From contig NZ_JAUSQU010000001.1 in assembly GCF_030811455.1 (NCBI RefSeq), positions 5,952,001 through 6,016,000 on the forward strand: a DNA stretch of 64,000 nucleotides, in the 5' to 3' direction. The translations under genes were made by a program, and so were the position numbers. Origin of the DNA: Streptosporangium lutulentum. GTDB taxonomy: Bacteria; Actinomycetota; Actinomycetes; Streptosporangiales; Streptosporangiaceae. Under the pieces are notes generated by a model, which was given only the letters and a program-made list of their open reading frames with translations, was not told the origin of the DNA and ran no database searches. Below, one piece after another: positions 39,278 through 46,776 of this stretch. The stretch's first letter is position 1, and every line of letters starts with the position of its first letter.

Positions 39278-40039
39278 ATGATCACGCTCCGCTATGCGGC
39301 AGGTTCCGATGTCGGCCGGGTCCGGCAAGGCAACGAGGACGCGGCCTACGCCGGCCCCCGGCTTCTCGCCGTCGCCGACGGGATGGGCGGCCATGTGGGC
39401 GGGGAGGTCGCCAGTTCGGCGGCGATCGCCACGATCGCGGCCCTGGACCAGGAATGTCCGGGTGACCTGGCCGCCGCCGCCGAAGCGGGGGTCCGCAAGG
39501 CCAACCAGCGCCTGCGCGACCTGGTCAAGGAGGACCCGACCCTCACCGGCATGGGCACCACCCTGACCCTGATGCTCTGGAACGGCTCGCGGGTCGCCCT
39601 CGCCCATGTCGGCGACTCCCGCGCCTACCTGCTCCGCAACGGGGATCTCTACCAGATCACCTACGACCACACCCTGGTCCAGACCCTGATGGACGACGGG
39701 CGCATCACCCCCGAGGAGGCCGCCCGGCATCCGCACCGTTCGATCCTGCTCCAGGTGCTGGACGGCGGGGACAACCTTGAGCTCGACCTCTCCCTGCGGG
39801 ACGCCGAGGTCGGCGACCGCTACCTGCTCTGCTCCGACGGCCTGTCCGGGGTGGTCGACGCCGTACAGCTCCGTCACGTGCTCGCCGAGTTCGACGACCT
39901 CGACGAGGCCATCCGGCAGTTGATCCAGCTCGCCTGCGACGCCGGGGGACCCGACAACATCACCTGCGTGGTCGCCGACGTGGTGGAGGGCCCCGCCGTG
40001 GACTCCCCCGTGGTGGTCGGCTCAGCCGGCCCTTCCTAA
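39278..40039 (+). CDS. PP2C-type Ser/Thr protein phosphatase (first copy)
   Basis: A 253-residue soluble PPM phosphatase of the PstP/Stp type, catalytic domain only. Metal-binding motifs are SDVGRVRQGNED, VADGMGGHVGGEVAS, GMGTTLTLML, HVGDSRAYLLRNG, LCSDGLSGVV and GGPDNITCVVAD. ATG at 39278 begins MITLRYAAGSDVG, as in related phosphatases; no Shine-Dalgarno sequence is visible and an in-frame GTG lies two codons upstream. It is divergent from prfC. A close relative is encoded at 49.5-50.3 kb, and the two share very similar motifs and length, so they look like paralogues. Confidence 0.92.
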   Translation: MITLRYAAGSDVGRVRQGNEDAAYAGPRLLAVADGMGGHVGGEVASSAAIATIAALDQECPGDLAAAAEAGVRKANQRLRDLVKEDPTLTGMGTTLTLMLWNGSRVALAHVGDSRAYLLRNGDLYQITYDHTLVQTLMDDGRITPEEAARHPHRSILLQVLDGGDNLELDLSLRDAEVGDRYLLCSDGLSGVVDAVQLRHVLAEFDDLDEAIRQLIQLACDAGGPDNITCVVADVVEGPAVDSPVVVGSAGPS

Positions 40040-40200
40040 GCGGGCCCGGCCCTTCCTAAGCGGGCCCGGCCGGTCCTCGCGGGCCGCGCCGGCCGGCCCT
40101 CCGCGGGGCACGGCCGCACCCCGGGGTGCGCCCTTCGCAGGTCGTGTCGGCCGGCCCTTCGCAGGGCGTATCGATCGCGCCCTTCGCGGGGCGCGGCCGG
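40026..40200. repeat. Array of degenerate ~20-nt GGCCCTTC repeats with hairpin potential
   Basis: The unit CCGGCCCTTCCTAAGCGGGC occurs twice in perfect tandem (40026-40045 and 40046-40065). Four or more diverged copies with the core G(G/C)CCCTTCGC follow until about 40200. The first copy contains the stop codon of the PP2C gene. Most units can form short GGCCC/GGGCC stems, so the array may act as a composite transcription terminator or be a small expanding repeat. Confidence 0.65.
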
Positions 40201-40377
40201 TTCTCCTCAAAGGAGGGCCTGGTCATTCGTGTAATCCGCGATGTTTTCCCGTGCCCGGCCGGACACGCCTTCATTTCCTCCGGAAGCTGTGATCGACTGG
40301 TTCTGGTCGCGGCGGGAGGCAGCCGCTATCGTCGGTTCTGCGCTCCTCGCTGATTACCACTCCGAAGGGACGGTCTC

Positions 40378-40470
40378 ATGTACAAGGAATTCGCCATCGA
40401 GGCGGTCGTATGGCTCATTCCCGTCGTGATCCTCGTCGGTCTCGCCTACGTGATCACCCGGCCCGCCTGA
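40378..40470 (+). CDS. 30-residue single-span membrane peptide
   Basis: A tiny open frame encoding MYKEFAIEAVVWLIPVVI followed by LVGLAYVITRPA, i.e. almost entirely one transmembrane helix with charged N-terminal residues. It has GAAGGGA about 8 nt before the ATG and a textbook intrinsic terminator 14 nt after the TGA, strong signs of a real, independently expressed gene. I do not recognise a family. Such small peptides often sit with transporters or act as membrane-stress proteins, but no partner gene is adjacent here. Confidence 0.6.
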   Translation: MYKEFAIEAVVWLIPVVILVGLAYVITRPA

Positions 40471-40483
40471 CGCTCTCCCGCGA

Positions 40484-40525
40484 AGCCGAGGACCTGGAGC
40501 ACCGGCTCCGATTCCTCGGCTTTTT
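40484..40525 (+). terminator. Intrinsic terminator after the small membrane peptide
   Basis: AGCCGAGGA (40484-40492) pairs with TCCTCGGCT (40513-40521). An inner stem GGAGC/GCTCC lies in the loop, and TTTTT ends the structure. It is the only hairpin I found here with a true T tract. Confidence 0.88.
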
Positions 40526-40924
40526 CGTGCCTCCGGGACGCCCGACGATCCCCCCGGAAGGACATGACTCAATTTCGGCAACCACCCCCCTTGGCCGATT
40601 TTTACGTATATACGGCCATGTACGTGTGCTCGGGGGGCGCAATGCACGGCACGTCGTCAGGGGGACCCCACCCGCCGCCGACTCAGTTCATCGAGACCGT
40701 ATCGGCTTTTCCGGACGCCCTTTTCACGTTTCCGCTTCCGGCGGTTTTCGGTTGCCGGCCGGTCGTCGTATCCGGTGAGGTCGAGTCCGACGGCGACGAA
40801 ACCGAGGCGGCGAGTTTCACCGGACGGGCGGCGATCCCGGGACACGGCGGAACACCGGTCGCCGTGGTCGTCTCGCCGCAGGTCGTCATCGCGCGATTTG
40901 TCAGCCTGGTGGACGGCGCCCTGT
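40526..40924. other. Gap of lower GC content before the PIN-like gene
   Basis: About 400 bp with no convincing gene. Open frames exist on both strands but lack start signals, and their composition is not gene-like for this genome. The stretch 40530-40650 is visibly richer in A/T (for example TTTTTACGTATATACGG), which together with the neighbouring XRE/PIN pair hints at acquired DNA. Confidence 0.4.
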
Positions 40925-41350
40925 TCAGCGGCCCTCCTCTGTGGTGTCTCGCGTCGTGATCCCCACATTACGGGCGTACTCCTGGGCATCACGGTCATCA
41001 GTGATCCAGAACGAGCCGTCGTAATCCTTCCAGTTTCGGATCACATGACAGGTCTGCGCCTCACCGAGATGCTTCAGCGGTTCTTGGCCTGTGCCGCCGA
41101 ACACCGCTCGTCGAACACGGTTGATCTGCTCGACCTCACGAGGGTCATCGATCTCAATCGGCTCTCCGAGCCATCCGTCTGGGGCGATGGTTTTGAGGTC
41201 GGGGTAGACGTGTGCAGACCTGCTCGCCTCGTAGGCGATCGCCTCGGTCCAGCGGCCACGCTCACGCAGGATTTCCCGCAGGAGTGGAAGCTGATATACG
41301 GATGCGAAGTTGCACAGCACCGTGTTGTCGGGAAACCAGTACCAGGTCAT
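40925..41350 (-). CDS. PIN-like nuclease-fold protein, candidate toxin
   Basis: A 141-residue protein starting MTWYWFPDNTVLCNFASV. The early Asp8 in a D-N-T-x-L-x-N context and the late WITDDRDAQEYARNVGI match the first and third acidic motifs of PIN ribonuclease domains; E36 or E41 could be the middle acidic residue. Its ATG overlaps the stop of the upstream XRE/ImmA gene by 4 nt (ATGA), so they are translationally coupled. PIN proteins coupled to HTH partners are usually toxins of toxin-antitoxin systems. Alternatively it may be a dedicated partner of the protease, for example released by its cleavage. Confidence 0.65.
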   Translation of the reverse strand: MTWYWFPDNTVLCNFASVYQLPLLREILRERGRWTEAIAYEASRSAHVYPDLKTIAPDGWLGEPIEIDDPREVEQINRVRRAVFGGTGQEPLKHLGEAQTCHVIRNWKDYDGSFWITDDRDAQEYARNVGITTRDTTEEGR

Positions 41351-42471
41351 AACGCGAGGGGGGAATCCTCTCTCGTTTCACTGATGGCTTGTCGCAGCGT
41401 GTCGGTGTCACGACCGATCAGATTCGCGAACGGTCGAAGTGTCGCCTTGCCGTCCGCGTACGCCTGAGCCGTGGCGCGCACCAGCAAGCGCGGAATCCGT
41501 GGAGTGGAGGAGTGCTGGAGCCACTCGCCGAACGATTCGAAAGACCCTGTCAGCCCCGCCGCGTCCCCGGCGGTCATCGTTCTGAAGGAGTCGCACAGGC
41601 TCCGATCTATCAGCTTGAGGTTGAACAGCCGCCAGGCGAGCGTGCTCGGCGATACCCAGAGCCGACAGGCGAGCCGGGCGAAGGTCTCTCGTGACCACGT
41701 CGTATGGGCCGACTCCTCCCTGAGGATGTCTCCTGGAAGGAGGAGCTCCGCGGCGAAGGCGTTCGCACGCACCTCCGAGGGCTTCCGCTTGTGAACGGCG
41801 TCCTGGATGTTCGCGTCGACGTGCAGCCCCTGATCGTCTCCTGCGAGAAGGTGCCCCAGTTCGTGAGCGATGGTGAACCTCTGGCGGGCGGGGAACTCGG
41901 ATGTTCCGACCACGATGAGCGACGCCTCTTCGTTGACCCACGACAGTCCGTCGAAGCCGTCGGGGAGACGATGAACGCGCACGTCCACGCCGAATGCGGT
42001 TTCGACCGCTTCGGCCAGATCCCTGCTCCGCCACAGCGTGACCTCTTTGGCCGCGGCGCACTCTGTGGCGGAGACGGCCAGGTCGCGCCCCTGATCCACA
42101 TTGAGAAGGGAGGTGGGAGCCCACCGGAACTTCGGCACATCCTGCCGGTAGCCCAGGAACGCGAGGTCCGCGCGAAGCTGCGCGAGGCGCTCGGCTTCGC
42201 GGATCGCGGCATCGGACGCGGTCAGGGTGTCCGTCGACGTCCTTGCGGCCATGGAGGGAGTCAGAGAGCTCGCGCCAAGGAGCCAGTCGACGGACACGCC
42301 ACACAGGTCGGCGATTCTGGCCAGGTCAAGCGAGGTGAACCTTCGAACACCTGACAGCGACTTGGACATCTTGGATTCGTCAAGCCCTACCTTGCCGGCG
42401 AAGACCGCTTGGGTAAGGCCGCTCTCTGTAATCAGTTGGCGTACTCGAACAGCTGTCGCATCCCCGGCCAT
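41347..42471 (-). CDS. XRE HTH regulator fused to an ImmA/IrrE-type metallopeptidase
   Basis: A 374-residue protein. Residues about 8-70 are an XRE helix-turn-helix (LITESGLTQAVFAGKVGLDE, SLDLARIADLCGVSVDWLLG). Residues about 160-290 are a COG2856 ImmA/IrrE peptidase domain with the zinc site HELGHLLAG at about 202 and RANAFAAELLLPGD, where the conserved Glu follows the Ala-rich turn. ImmA cleaves phage-type repressors and IrrE cleaves DdrO. HTH-fused forms are widespread in mobile and defence regions. A leaderless promoter with an inverted repeat over the -35 box precedes the ATG, so autoregulation is likely. Coupled to a PIN-like gene. Confidence 0.85.
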   Translation of the reverse strand: MAGDATAVRVRQLITESGLTQAVFAGKVGLDESKMSKSLSGVRRFTSLDLARIADLCGVSVDWLLGASSLTPSMAARTSTDTLTASDAAIREAERLAQLRADLAFLGYRQDVPKFRWAPTSLLNVDQGRDLAVSATECAAAKEVTLWRSRDLAEAVETAFGVDVRVHRLPDGFDGLSWVNEEASLIVVGTSEFPARQRFTIAHELGHLLAGDDQGLHVDANIQDAVHKRKPSEVRANAFAAELLLPGDILREESAHTTWSRETFARLACRLWVSPSTLAWRLFNLKLIDRSLCDSFRTMTAGDAAGLTGSFESFGEWLQHSSTPRIPRLLVRATAQAYADGKATLRPFANLIGRDTDTLRQAISETREDSPLAL

Positions 42472-42477
42472 AAGAAA

Positions 42478-42507
42478 ATCCTACGCACCACTTGCGAAAA
42501 ACGCAAG
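42478..42507 (-). promoter_or_regulatory. Leaderless promoter with overlapping operator for the XRE/ImmA gene
   Basis: On the minus strand TTGCGT (42506-42501) and TAGGAT (42483-42478) are 17 bp apart. The -10 box ends 6 nt before the ATG at 42471, so transcription should start at or next to the start codon. CTTGCG (42491-42496) and CGCAAG (42502-42507) form a perfect inverted repeat with a 5-nt spacer covering the -35 box, a likely operator. Confidence 0.72.
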
Positions 42508-42565
42508 AATAGATGATCATGAAAGCGTATGCTTTCCGCGATTGAGCCGTTACCCATCGACAGAT

Positions 42566-42727
42566 TCAAGCGCGTGTCAGAGTGCGATCTACGGCGAGCA
42601 GACGGCCGCCGGCGGGGAGCAGGACGAACAATGTGGCGGTGCGTCCGCCTTCGGAACCGCCGTCCATACCGGGGACGAACCGGTACGGACCCCGGACCCG
42701 GGCGTCGGCCTCCTCCGGGGTGGACAT
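42566..42727 (-). CDS. Possible 53-residue small protein or gene remnant
   Basis: An open frame from an ATG at 42727 to a TGA at 42566 encodes MSTPEEADARVRGPYRFVPG followed by residues ending LLPAGGRLLAVDRTLTRA. Third codon positions are mostly G or C, as in real genes here, which is better than other frames in this gap. There is no good ribosome binding site and the frame stays open upstream, so it may be the tail of a decayed gene. Function unknown. Confidence 0.3.
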   Translation of the reverse strand: MSTPEEADARVRGPYRFVPGMDGGSEGGRTATLFVLLPAGGRLLAVDRTLTRA

Positions 42728-42817
42728 GCTCGCAGCGACGGGTTCGCGATGTGAGCATGATGACTCACCGGCCGGAGCCGAATCGGCGTCATCGGACCCT
42801 CGCGCGTCGGCTCTCGG

Positions 42818-43414
42818 TCATGAGTCCGGAATCGCCGGGCCGGTACGGCGGGCGGTGCGCCTGCGGCGCAGGAGTGCGGCCAGCACGGTGAGGACGATGC
42901 CCCCGAGCGCCACGGCGAGCATGAACCCCACGGGGATGAACTGCCCGCCGAGGTAGCCGAGCAGGACCGCGGGACCGGCCCACAGGAGCTCGGCGGTCAG
43001 GGCGGCCAGGGCGTAGGCGCGCCAAGGGTGGGTCAGACGTCCCGCGGTGGTCGCGGCGACCGTACGGCCCGCCGGGAGGTAGCGAGCGATCAGCAGTGAC
43101 AGGAAAGGGTGCCGCAGGATCCACCCCTGCCAGCGGGACTCACCCGCTCGGGAGCCGTCCCGGAAGCGAAGGCGGGTCAGGCCGCGGGCGATCCGGCGGC
43201 CGAGCCGGTAACCGGCCAGGTCGCCGATCCACGCGCCCAGGGCGCCGATCGCGCCGAGGAGGACGGGGTTCAGGTCGCCCTGGGCGGCCAGAGCGCCCCC
43301 GGCCAGCAGCAGGGTGCCGGGCGGCAGGATCGGGATGAACAGATCCAGCGATGACACCAGCCATACGACCAGGTAGGCGGCGAACGGGGCGGAGGGAAGC
43401 ACTATGTCGATCAT
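42818..43414 (-). CDS. DedA family membrane protein (first copy)
   Basis: A 198-residue integral membrane protein of the DedA/SNARE-associated superfamily. It shows the hallmark LDLFIPILPPGTLLLAGGALA with the E/P-type motif near the re-entrant loop, GAWIGDLAGYRLGRRIARGL, and the second loop ISRYLPAGR-like sequence LIARYLPAGRTVAATTAG. Recent work ties DedA proteins to flipping of polyprenyl phosphates or phospholipids; which applies here is unknown. ATG at 43414. A long hairpin separates it from the MFS gene upstream. A second DedA is at 53.2-53.8 kb. Confidence 0.88.
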   Translation of the reverse strand: MIDIVLPSAPFAAYLVVWLVSSLDLFIPILPPGTLLLAGGALAAQGDLNPVLLGAIGALGAWIGDLAGYRLGRRIARGLTRLRFRDGSRAGESRWQGWILRHPFLSLLIARYLPAGRTVAATTAGRLTHPWRAYALAALTAELLWAGPAVLLGYLGGQFIPVGFMLAVALGGIVLTVLAALLRRRRTARRTGPAIPDS

Positions 43415-43511
43415 TTATGGCCCTCTGGGATGCAGGTTTCCCGCGGGAGCGCCCCGCAAGGTCGACCGCCGGTACACGTTTCTTTTGGATCGGTCCAGGG
43501 GCTCAGGCGCC

Positions 43512-43558
43512 GAAGAGCCGGGCACACGGGCCGGCGAGGCCTGTGTGCCCGGCTCTTC
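43512..43558. terminator. Long perfect hairpin after the MFS gene
   Basis: GAAGAGCCGGGCACAC (43512-43527) and GTGTGCCCGGCTCTTC (43543-43558) form a perfect 16-bp stem around a 15-nt loop. It starts 21 nt past the MFS stop on the minus strand. There is no T tract on either side. Confidence 0.8.
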
Positions 43559-43579
43559 ATGGACGTCGGTACGGAGTGC

Positions 43580-45196
43580 TCAGACGCTGGCCTCCGCCAG
43601 CTCCGCCTCCTTGATCGCGGCCGCGGCGCCGCCACGGAGCGGGACCTGGCGGATGAACAGGGCGATGACGATGCCCACGGCGGCCACGATGGCGCCCCAC
43701 ATGAAGAGCGCGGTGACACCGTCGGTGACAGCCTGCTGGAAGACGTGCTGGGCCGCCTCCGGCAGGGCCTGCAGGGCCTTCGGAGTCATCGACGTGGCGG
43801 CGGCGCCGAGGGGCTGAGCTCCGACTCCGGCTCCGGCTTCGGTCAGCGAGTCGGTCAGGTGGTTGACGTAGACGGCGCCGAGGAGGGAGATGCCGAGCGA
43901 GCTGCCCATGTTGCGCAGGAAGGTGGAGGCACCGGTGCCCGCGCCCATGTCGCGCAGCTCGATGCTGTTCTGGGCGATGAGGGTGCTGGTCTGCATCAGC
44001 CCGCCCATGCCCGCGCCCAGGACCGCCATGTAGACACCGGACATCACCGTGGAGGTGTTGACGTCCATGCTGGCGAACAGCAGCAGGCCGACGGTGACGA
44101 GGATGGTGCCGGCGATCGGCAGGGACTTGTAGTGCCCGGTCCTGCTGATCAGCACACCGCCGGCCAGACTGACGATCATCGCGGCGACCATCATGGGTGC
44201 CAGCAGCAGGCCGCTGTTGGTGGCGGAGGTGCCCTGGACGAACTGCTGGAACTGCGGCAGGAAGCCGATGGCGCCGAACATCGCGAAGCCCGAGATGAAG
44301 GCGAGCCCACCGGCCAGGTTGAAGTTGAGGCTGTTGAAGACCCGCAGGGGCATGATCGGCTCGGCCACGCGACGCTGGACGACGATGAAGGCGACGAAGG
44401 CGACCACCGTGAGCGCCGCGAGCCCGAGGATCTGCGGCGAGCCCCAGTCGTACTGGACGCCGCCCCAGCTGGTGATCAGCACCAGCGCGGTGATCCACAC
44501 GGTGAGCAGGGCGGCGCCGAACCAGTCGATGCGAGCCTTGCCGGCGCCCTTCGGAAGCTTGCCGAGGGTGATCCAGCAGACCACGAGCGTGATCACGCCG
44601 AGCGGCAGGTTGACGTAGAAGGCCCAGCGCCAGTCGAGGTTGTCGGTGATGAAGCCGCCGATGAGCGGGCCACCGATCATCGCGACCGGCATGACGGCCA
44701 TCATCAGGCCCTGGTACTTGCTGCGGTCGCGCGGCGGGATCATCTCACCGATGATCGACATGACGCCGACCATCAGGCCGCCCGCGCCCAGGCCCTGGAT
44801 CGCGCGGAAAGCGATCAGTTGCGTCATGTCCTGGGACAAGCCGCACAGCACCGAGCCGACCAGGAAGATCACCACGGAGGAGATGAAGATGATGCGGCGG
44901 CCGTACAGGTCGCCGAGTTTGCCCCAGATCGGGGTGGACACCGTGGAGGCTAGGATGTATCCCGTGGCCACCCATGCCAGATGATCCAGACCGCCCAGCT
45001 CGCCGACGATCGTCGGCAGCGCCGGAGCGACGATCATGTTGTCCAACATCGCCAATAGCATCGCGATGACCAGGCCGCTCATCGTGACCATGATCTGGCG
45101 GTGACTGAATCCCAGTCCCGCCCCTTCCGCCGGTGCCCCCGCAGCCGCCCCCGGGACCGGCGAAGTCACCGTTTCCTTCGTTCCGTCCTTCGCCAC
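43580..45196 (-). CDS. MFS multidrug exporter, DHA2 (EmrB/QacA) family
   Basis: A 538-residue proton-drug antiporter with 14 predicted helices. Motif A-like GKLGDLYGRRIIFISSV follows helix 2; the DHA2 motif D1-like LAMLDNMIVAPALPTIVGEL is in helix 1. The C motif region is GMSIIGEMIPPRDRSKYQGL-like (MSIIGEMIPPRDRSKYQGL). It should expel drugs or secondary metabolites. The start is taken as GTG 45196 with AAGGTG 6 nt upstream; a TTG one codon earlier is possible. Divergent from a TetR gene, with two operator-like palindromes in between, the common arrangement for inducible exporters. Confidence 0.92.
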   Translation of the reverse strand: MAKDGTKETVTSPVPGAAAGAPAEGAGLGFSHRQIMVTMSGLVIAMLLAMLDNMIVAPALPTIVGELGGLDHLAWVATGYILASTVSTPIWGKLGDLYGRRIIFISSVVIFLVGSVLCGLSQDMTQLIAFRAIQGLGAGGLMVGVMSIIGEMIPPRDRSKYQGLMMAVMPVAMIGGPLIGGFITDNLDWRWAFYVNLPLGVITLVVCWITLGKLPKGAGKARIDWFGAALLTVWITALVLITSWGGVQYDWGSPQILGLAALTVVAFVAFIVVQRRVAEPIMPLRVFNSLNFNLAGGLAFISGFAMFGAIGFLPQFQQFVQGTSATNSGLLLAPMMVAAMIVSLAGGVLISRTGHYKSLPIAGTILVTVGLLLFASMDVNTSTVMSGVYMAVLGAGMGGLMQTSTLIAQNSIELRDMGAGTGASTFLRNMGSSLGISLLGAVYVNHLTDSLTEAGAGVGAQPLGAAATSMTPKALQALPEAAQHVFQQAVTDGVTALFMWGAIVAAVGIVIALFIRQVPLRGGAAAAIKEAELAEASV

Positions 45197-45222
45197 CAAC
45201 TACACCTTTTCTACTCTGTTTG

Positions 45223-45265
45223 CTAGCCGACCGGTAAGTACCGTACTTACTAACCGGCCGGTTAG
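45223..45265. promoter_or_regulatory. Twin TetR-type operators between the MFS and TetR genes
   Basis: CTAACCGGCCGGTTAG (45250-45265) is a perfect 16-bp palindrome. CTAGCCGACCGGTAAG (45223-45238) matches it at 13 of 16 positions, 27 bp away. Between them GTAAGTA-CCG-TACTTAC (45234-45250) forms another perfect inverted repeat, and outer arms GTTTGCTA/TAGCAAAC (45218-45225/45263-45270) enclose the set. Confidence 0.75.
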
Positions 45266-45319
45266 CAAACGTGCAAAGATGGGAATAAATCCGGAACGTC
45301 GACAAGGAAGGCGAAACGG

Positions 45320-45973
45320 TTGACGGGTATGCGGCGCAAGGGAACGGACACGCGAGCGGAGATCCAGGACGTCGCGCTGGCCCTGTTCACCGAGCACGGT
45401 TACGACGCGACCTCGATGCGTGAGATCGCCGAACGACTCGACATCACCAAGGCCGCGCTCTACTACCACTTCAAGAGCAAAGAGGCGATCATCCTCAGTC
45501 TCTTCGAGGAGCACCTGAGCGCGTTCGACGAGTTGCTCGCCTGGGCCGCCGCCCAGCCGCACTCCCCGCAACTGTCCTCGAAACTCCTCGGCGGATGGCT
45601 CGCCCTGAGCACCGGCCGCGGGCTTCCGATCATGCGTTTCGCGGCCGCCAACCAGACCGCGCTACGCACCGTCCTGCCCGCGGACCAGGGCACCGTCCAG
45701 CAGCGGCTCGAGAAGGCCACTCAGATCATCTCGGGTCCGGACGCCCCTCTCCAGGAACGCCTGCGCGTCCGGATGGCCCTGCTCAGCGTGCACATCACCG
45801 TGATGGCCTCCCACGAGACGGAAGCCGGCGACGCCGACATCCTCGCCGCCGCGACGCACGCGGCGGCGTTGCTGACCGGCGACCTGTTCCCGGCCCCGCA
45901 GCTCCCGCTCACCGAGCGGTGCGGTTCGACCGGGATGTGGCCGGAGACGACCGGCGACCAGCGGTGTTCGTGA
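45320..45973 (+). CDS. TetR family repressor
   Basis: A 217-residue regulator with an N-terminal TetR HTH (RAEIQDVALALFTEHGYDAT, LDITKAALYYHFKSKEAI) and a helical ligand-binding domain. It is divergent from the MFS exporter, whose operator region holds two palindromes, so it most likely represses the exporter and itself. The TTG at 45320 has AAGGAAGG 8 nt upstream; ATG at 45329 is the alternative start and would drop three residues. The ligand is unknown. Confidence 0.9.
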   Translation: MTGMRRKGTDTRAEIQDVALALFTEHGYDATSMREIAERLDITKAALYYHFKSKEAIILSLFEEHLSAFDELLAWAAAQPHSPQLSSKLLGGWLALSTGRGLPIMRFAAANQTALRTVLPADQGTVQQRLEKATQIISGPDAPLQERLRVRMALLSVHITVMASHETEAGDADILAAATHAAALLTGDLFPAPQLPLTERCGSTGMWPETTGDQRCS

Positions 45974-46014
45974 CCTCGGGGGCCCGGGCCCGGCCGCGGC
46001 GCGCCGATGGAAGG

Positions 46015-46485
46015 TCACGCTGAGGAACGGGAGACTTCTTTGCGTCGCCGTACCGTCTCACCGGCGGGGAAGTGGCCGGCCACGGTTCGGAGCGTGCTCA
46101 GCGTAGGTGCGACCGGCTGCCCTGCGAGCATTTCCTCAAGCGCGTCGTTCAGCCCGTCCTGGACCGTCCGGACGCGCTCGGCCAGCTGCCTGCCGGTTTC
46201 CGTGAGTGTCAGGGTGACGTGCCGCCTGTCGCTCGCGCTGGTCGTCCGCTCGACGAGCCCCGCGGTCACGAGCCGGTCGACCAGCCTGCTCGGGTTCGCC
46301 CCCGACTCGCACACCAGCAGCTCACCGAGTCCGGAGAGGGTGAGGGCTCCACGGTCGTCGAGGACGCTCACCACCTCTCCCTGGGACGGCGTGAGACCGA
46401 GCGGGCGGAGCGCGGCGGCGAGCATGCGGTTGCCCTCTCGCTGCACCGCCAGGATCAGGTAGCGGAACTCCTCGGCGTCCTTCAC
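46015..46485 (-). CDS. MarR family transcriptional regulator
   Basis: A winged-helix regulator of about 156 residues: helices RYLILAVQREGNRMLAAALR and LGLTPSQGEVVSVLDDRG, recognition region SGANPSRLVDRLVTAGLVER and wing SDRRHVTLTLTETG. The frame is open for 93 codons further upstream, but that part covers non-triplet-periodic repeats and has unnatural composition, so I place the start at GTG 46485 (VKDAEEFRYL). The start is uncertain because AGGA directly abuts it. It follows MBL and SRPBCC genes on the same strand, separated by 290 bp. Confidence 0.8.
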   Translation of the reverse strand: MKDAEEFRYLILAVQREGNRMLAAALRPLGLTPSQGEVVSVLDDRGALTLSGLGELLVCESGANPSRLVDRLVTAGLVERTTSASDRRHVTLTLTETGRQLAERVRTVQDGLNDALEEMLAGQPVAPTLSTLRTVAGHFPAGETVRRRKEVSRSSA

Positions 46486-46578
46486 TCCTGCGGATCCCTT
46501 CTCTGCGAAGACTCTCGGGGAGACTCTCAAGCGGAGTGCCCCGCGGGTGTCACTCTCGCACGTGCATGCTACGACAGA

Positions 46579-46594
46579 CGATGACGTGTCATCG
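46579..46594. promoter_or_regulatory. Palindrome upstream of marR
   Basis: CGATGAC-GT-GTCATCG is a perfect 7-bp inverted repeat with a 2-nt centre, about 95 bp before the marR start. Its form suits a MarR-type dimer site, suggesting autoregulation. Confidence 0.5.
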
Positions 46595-46601
46595 GCCGGC
46601 T

Positions 46602-46747
46602 CGGTGACGATCACCCGCACCGCCGCCTCTTCATCGGCGGGGTGCCGGTGACGGTCATCCGCCCCGCCTCCCCATCGGCGGGGTGCCGCCACCGGGGCCG
46701 GCACGGTGGCGGTCACCCGTGCCGTCGCGTCCCGGCCGGCGGGGCGC
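46602..46747. repeat. Three imperfect tandem repeats of ~41-46 nt
   Basis: Units begin CGGTGACGATCACCCGC (46602), CGGTGACGGTCATCCGC (46646) and CACGGTGGCGGTCACCCG (46701). Each ends in a CGGCGGGG(T/C)GC core, with CATCGGCGGGGTGCCG shared exactly by the first two (46632-46647 and 46673-46688). The spacing is not a multiple of three, so this is unlikely to be coding. Confidence 0.6.
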
Positions 46748-46776
46748 GGCCGAGGCCTCCTCACCTCGGACGGCCG

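Noticed and set aside
40564-40959. A 131-codon plus-strand frame before the PIN-like gene
   Set aside because: No start signal, atypical composition, and its end overlaps the PIN-like gene on the other strand.
46486-46764. N-terminal extension of the MarR protein
   Set aside because: The frame is open, but it covers repeats with a period that is not a multiple of three and includes a palindrome; MarR homology begins only after 46485.
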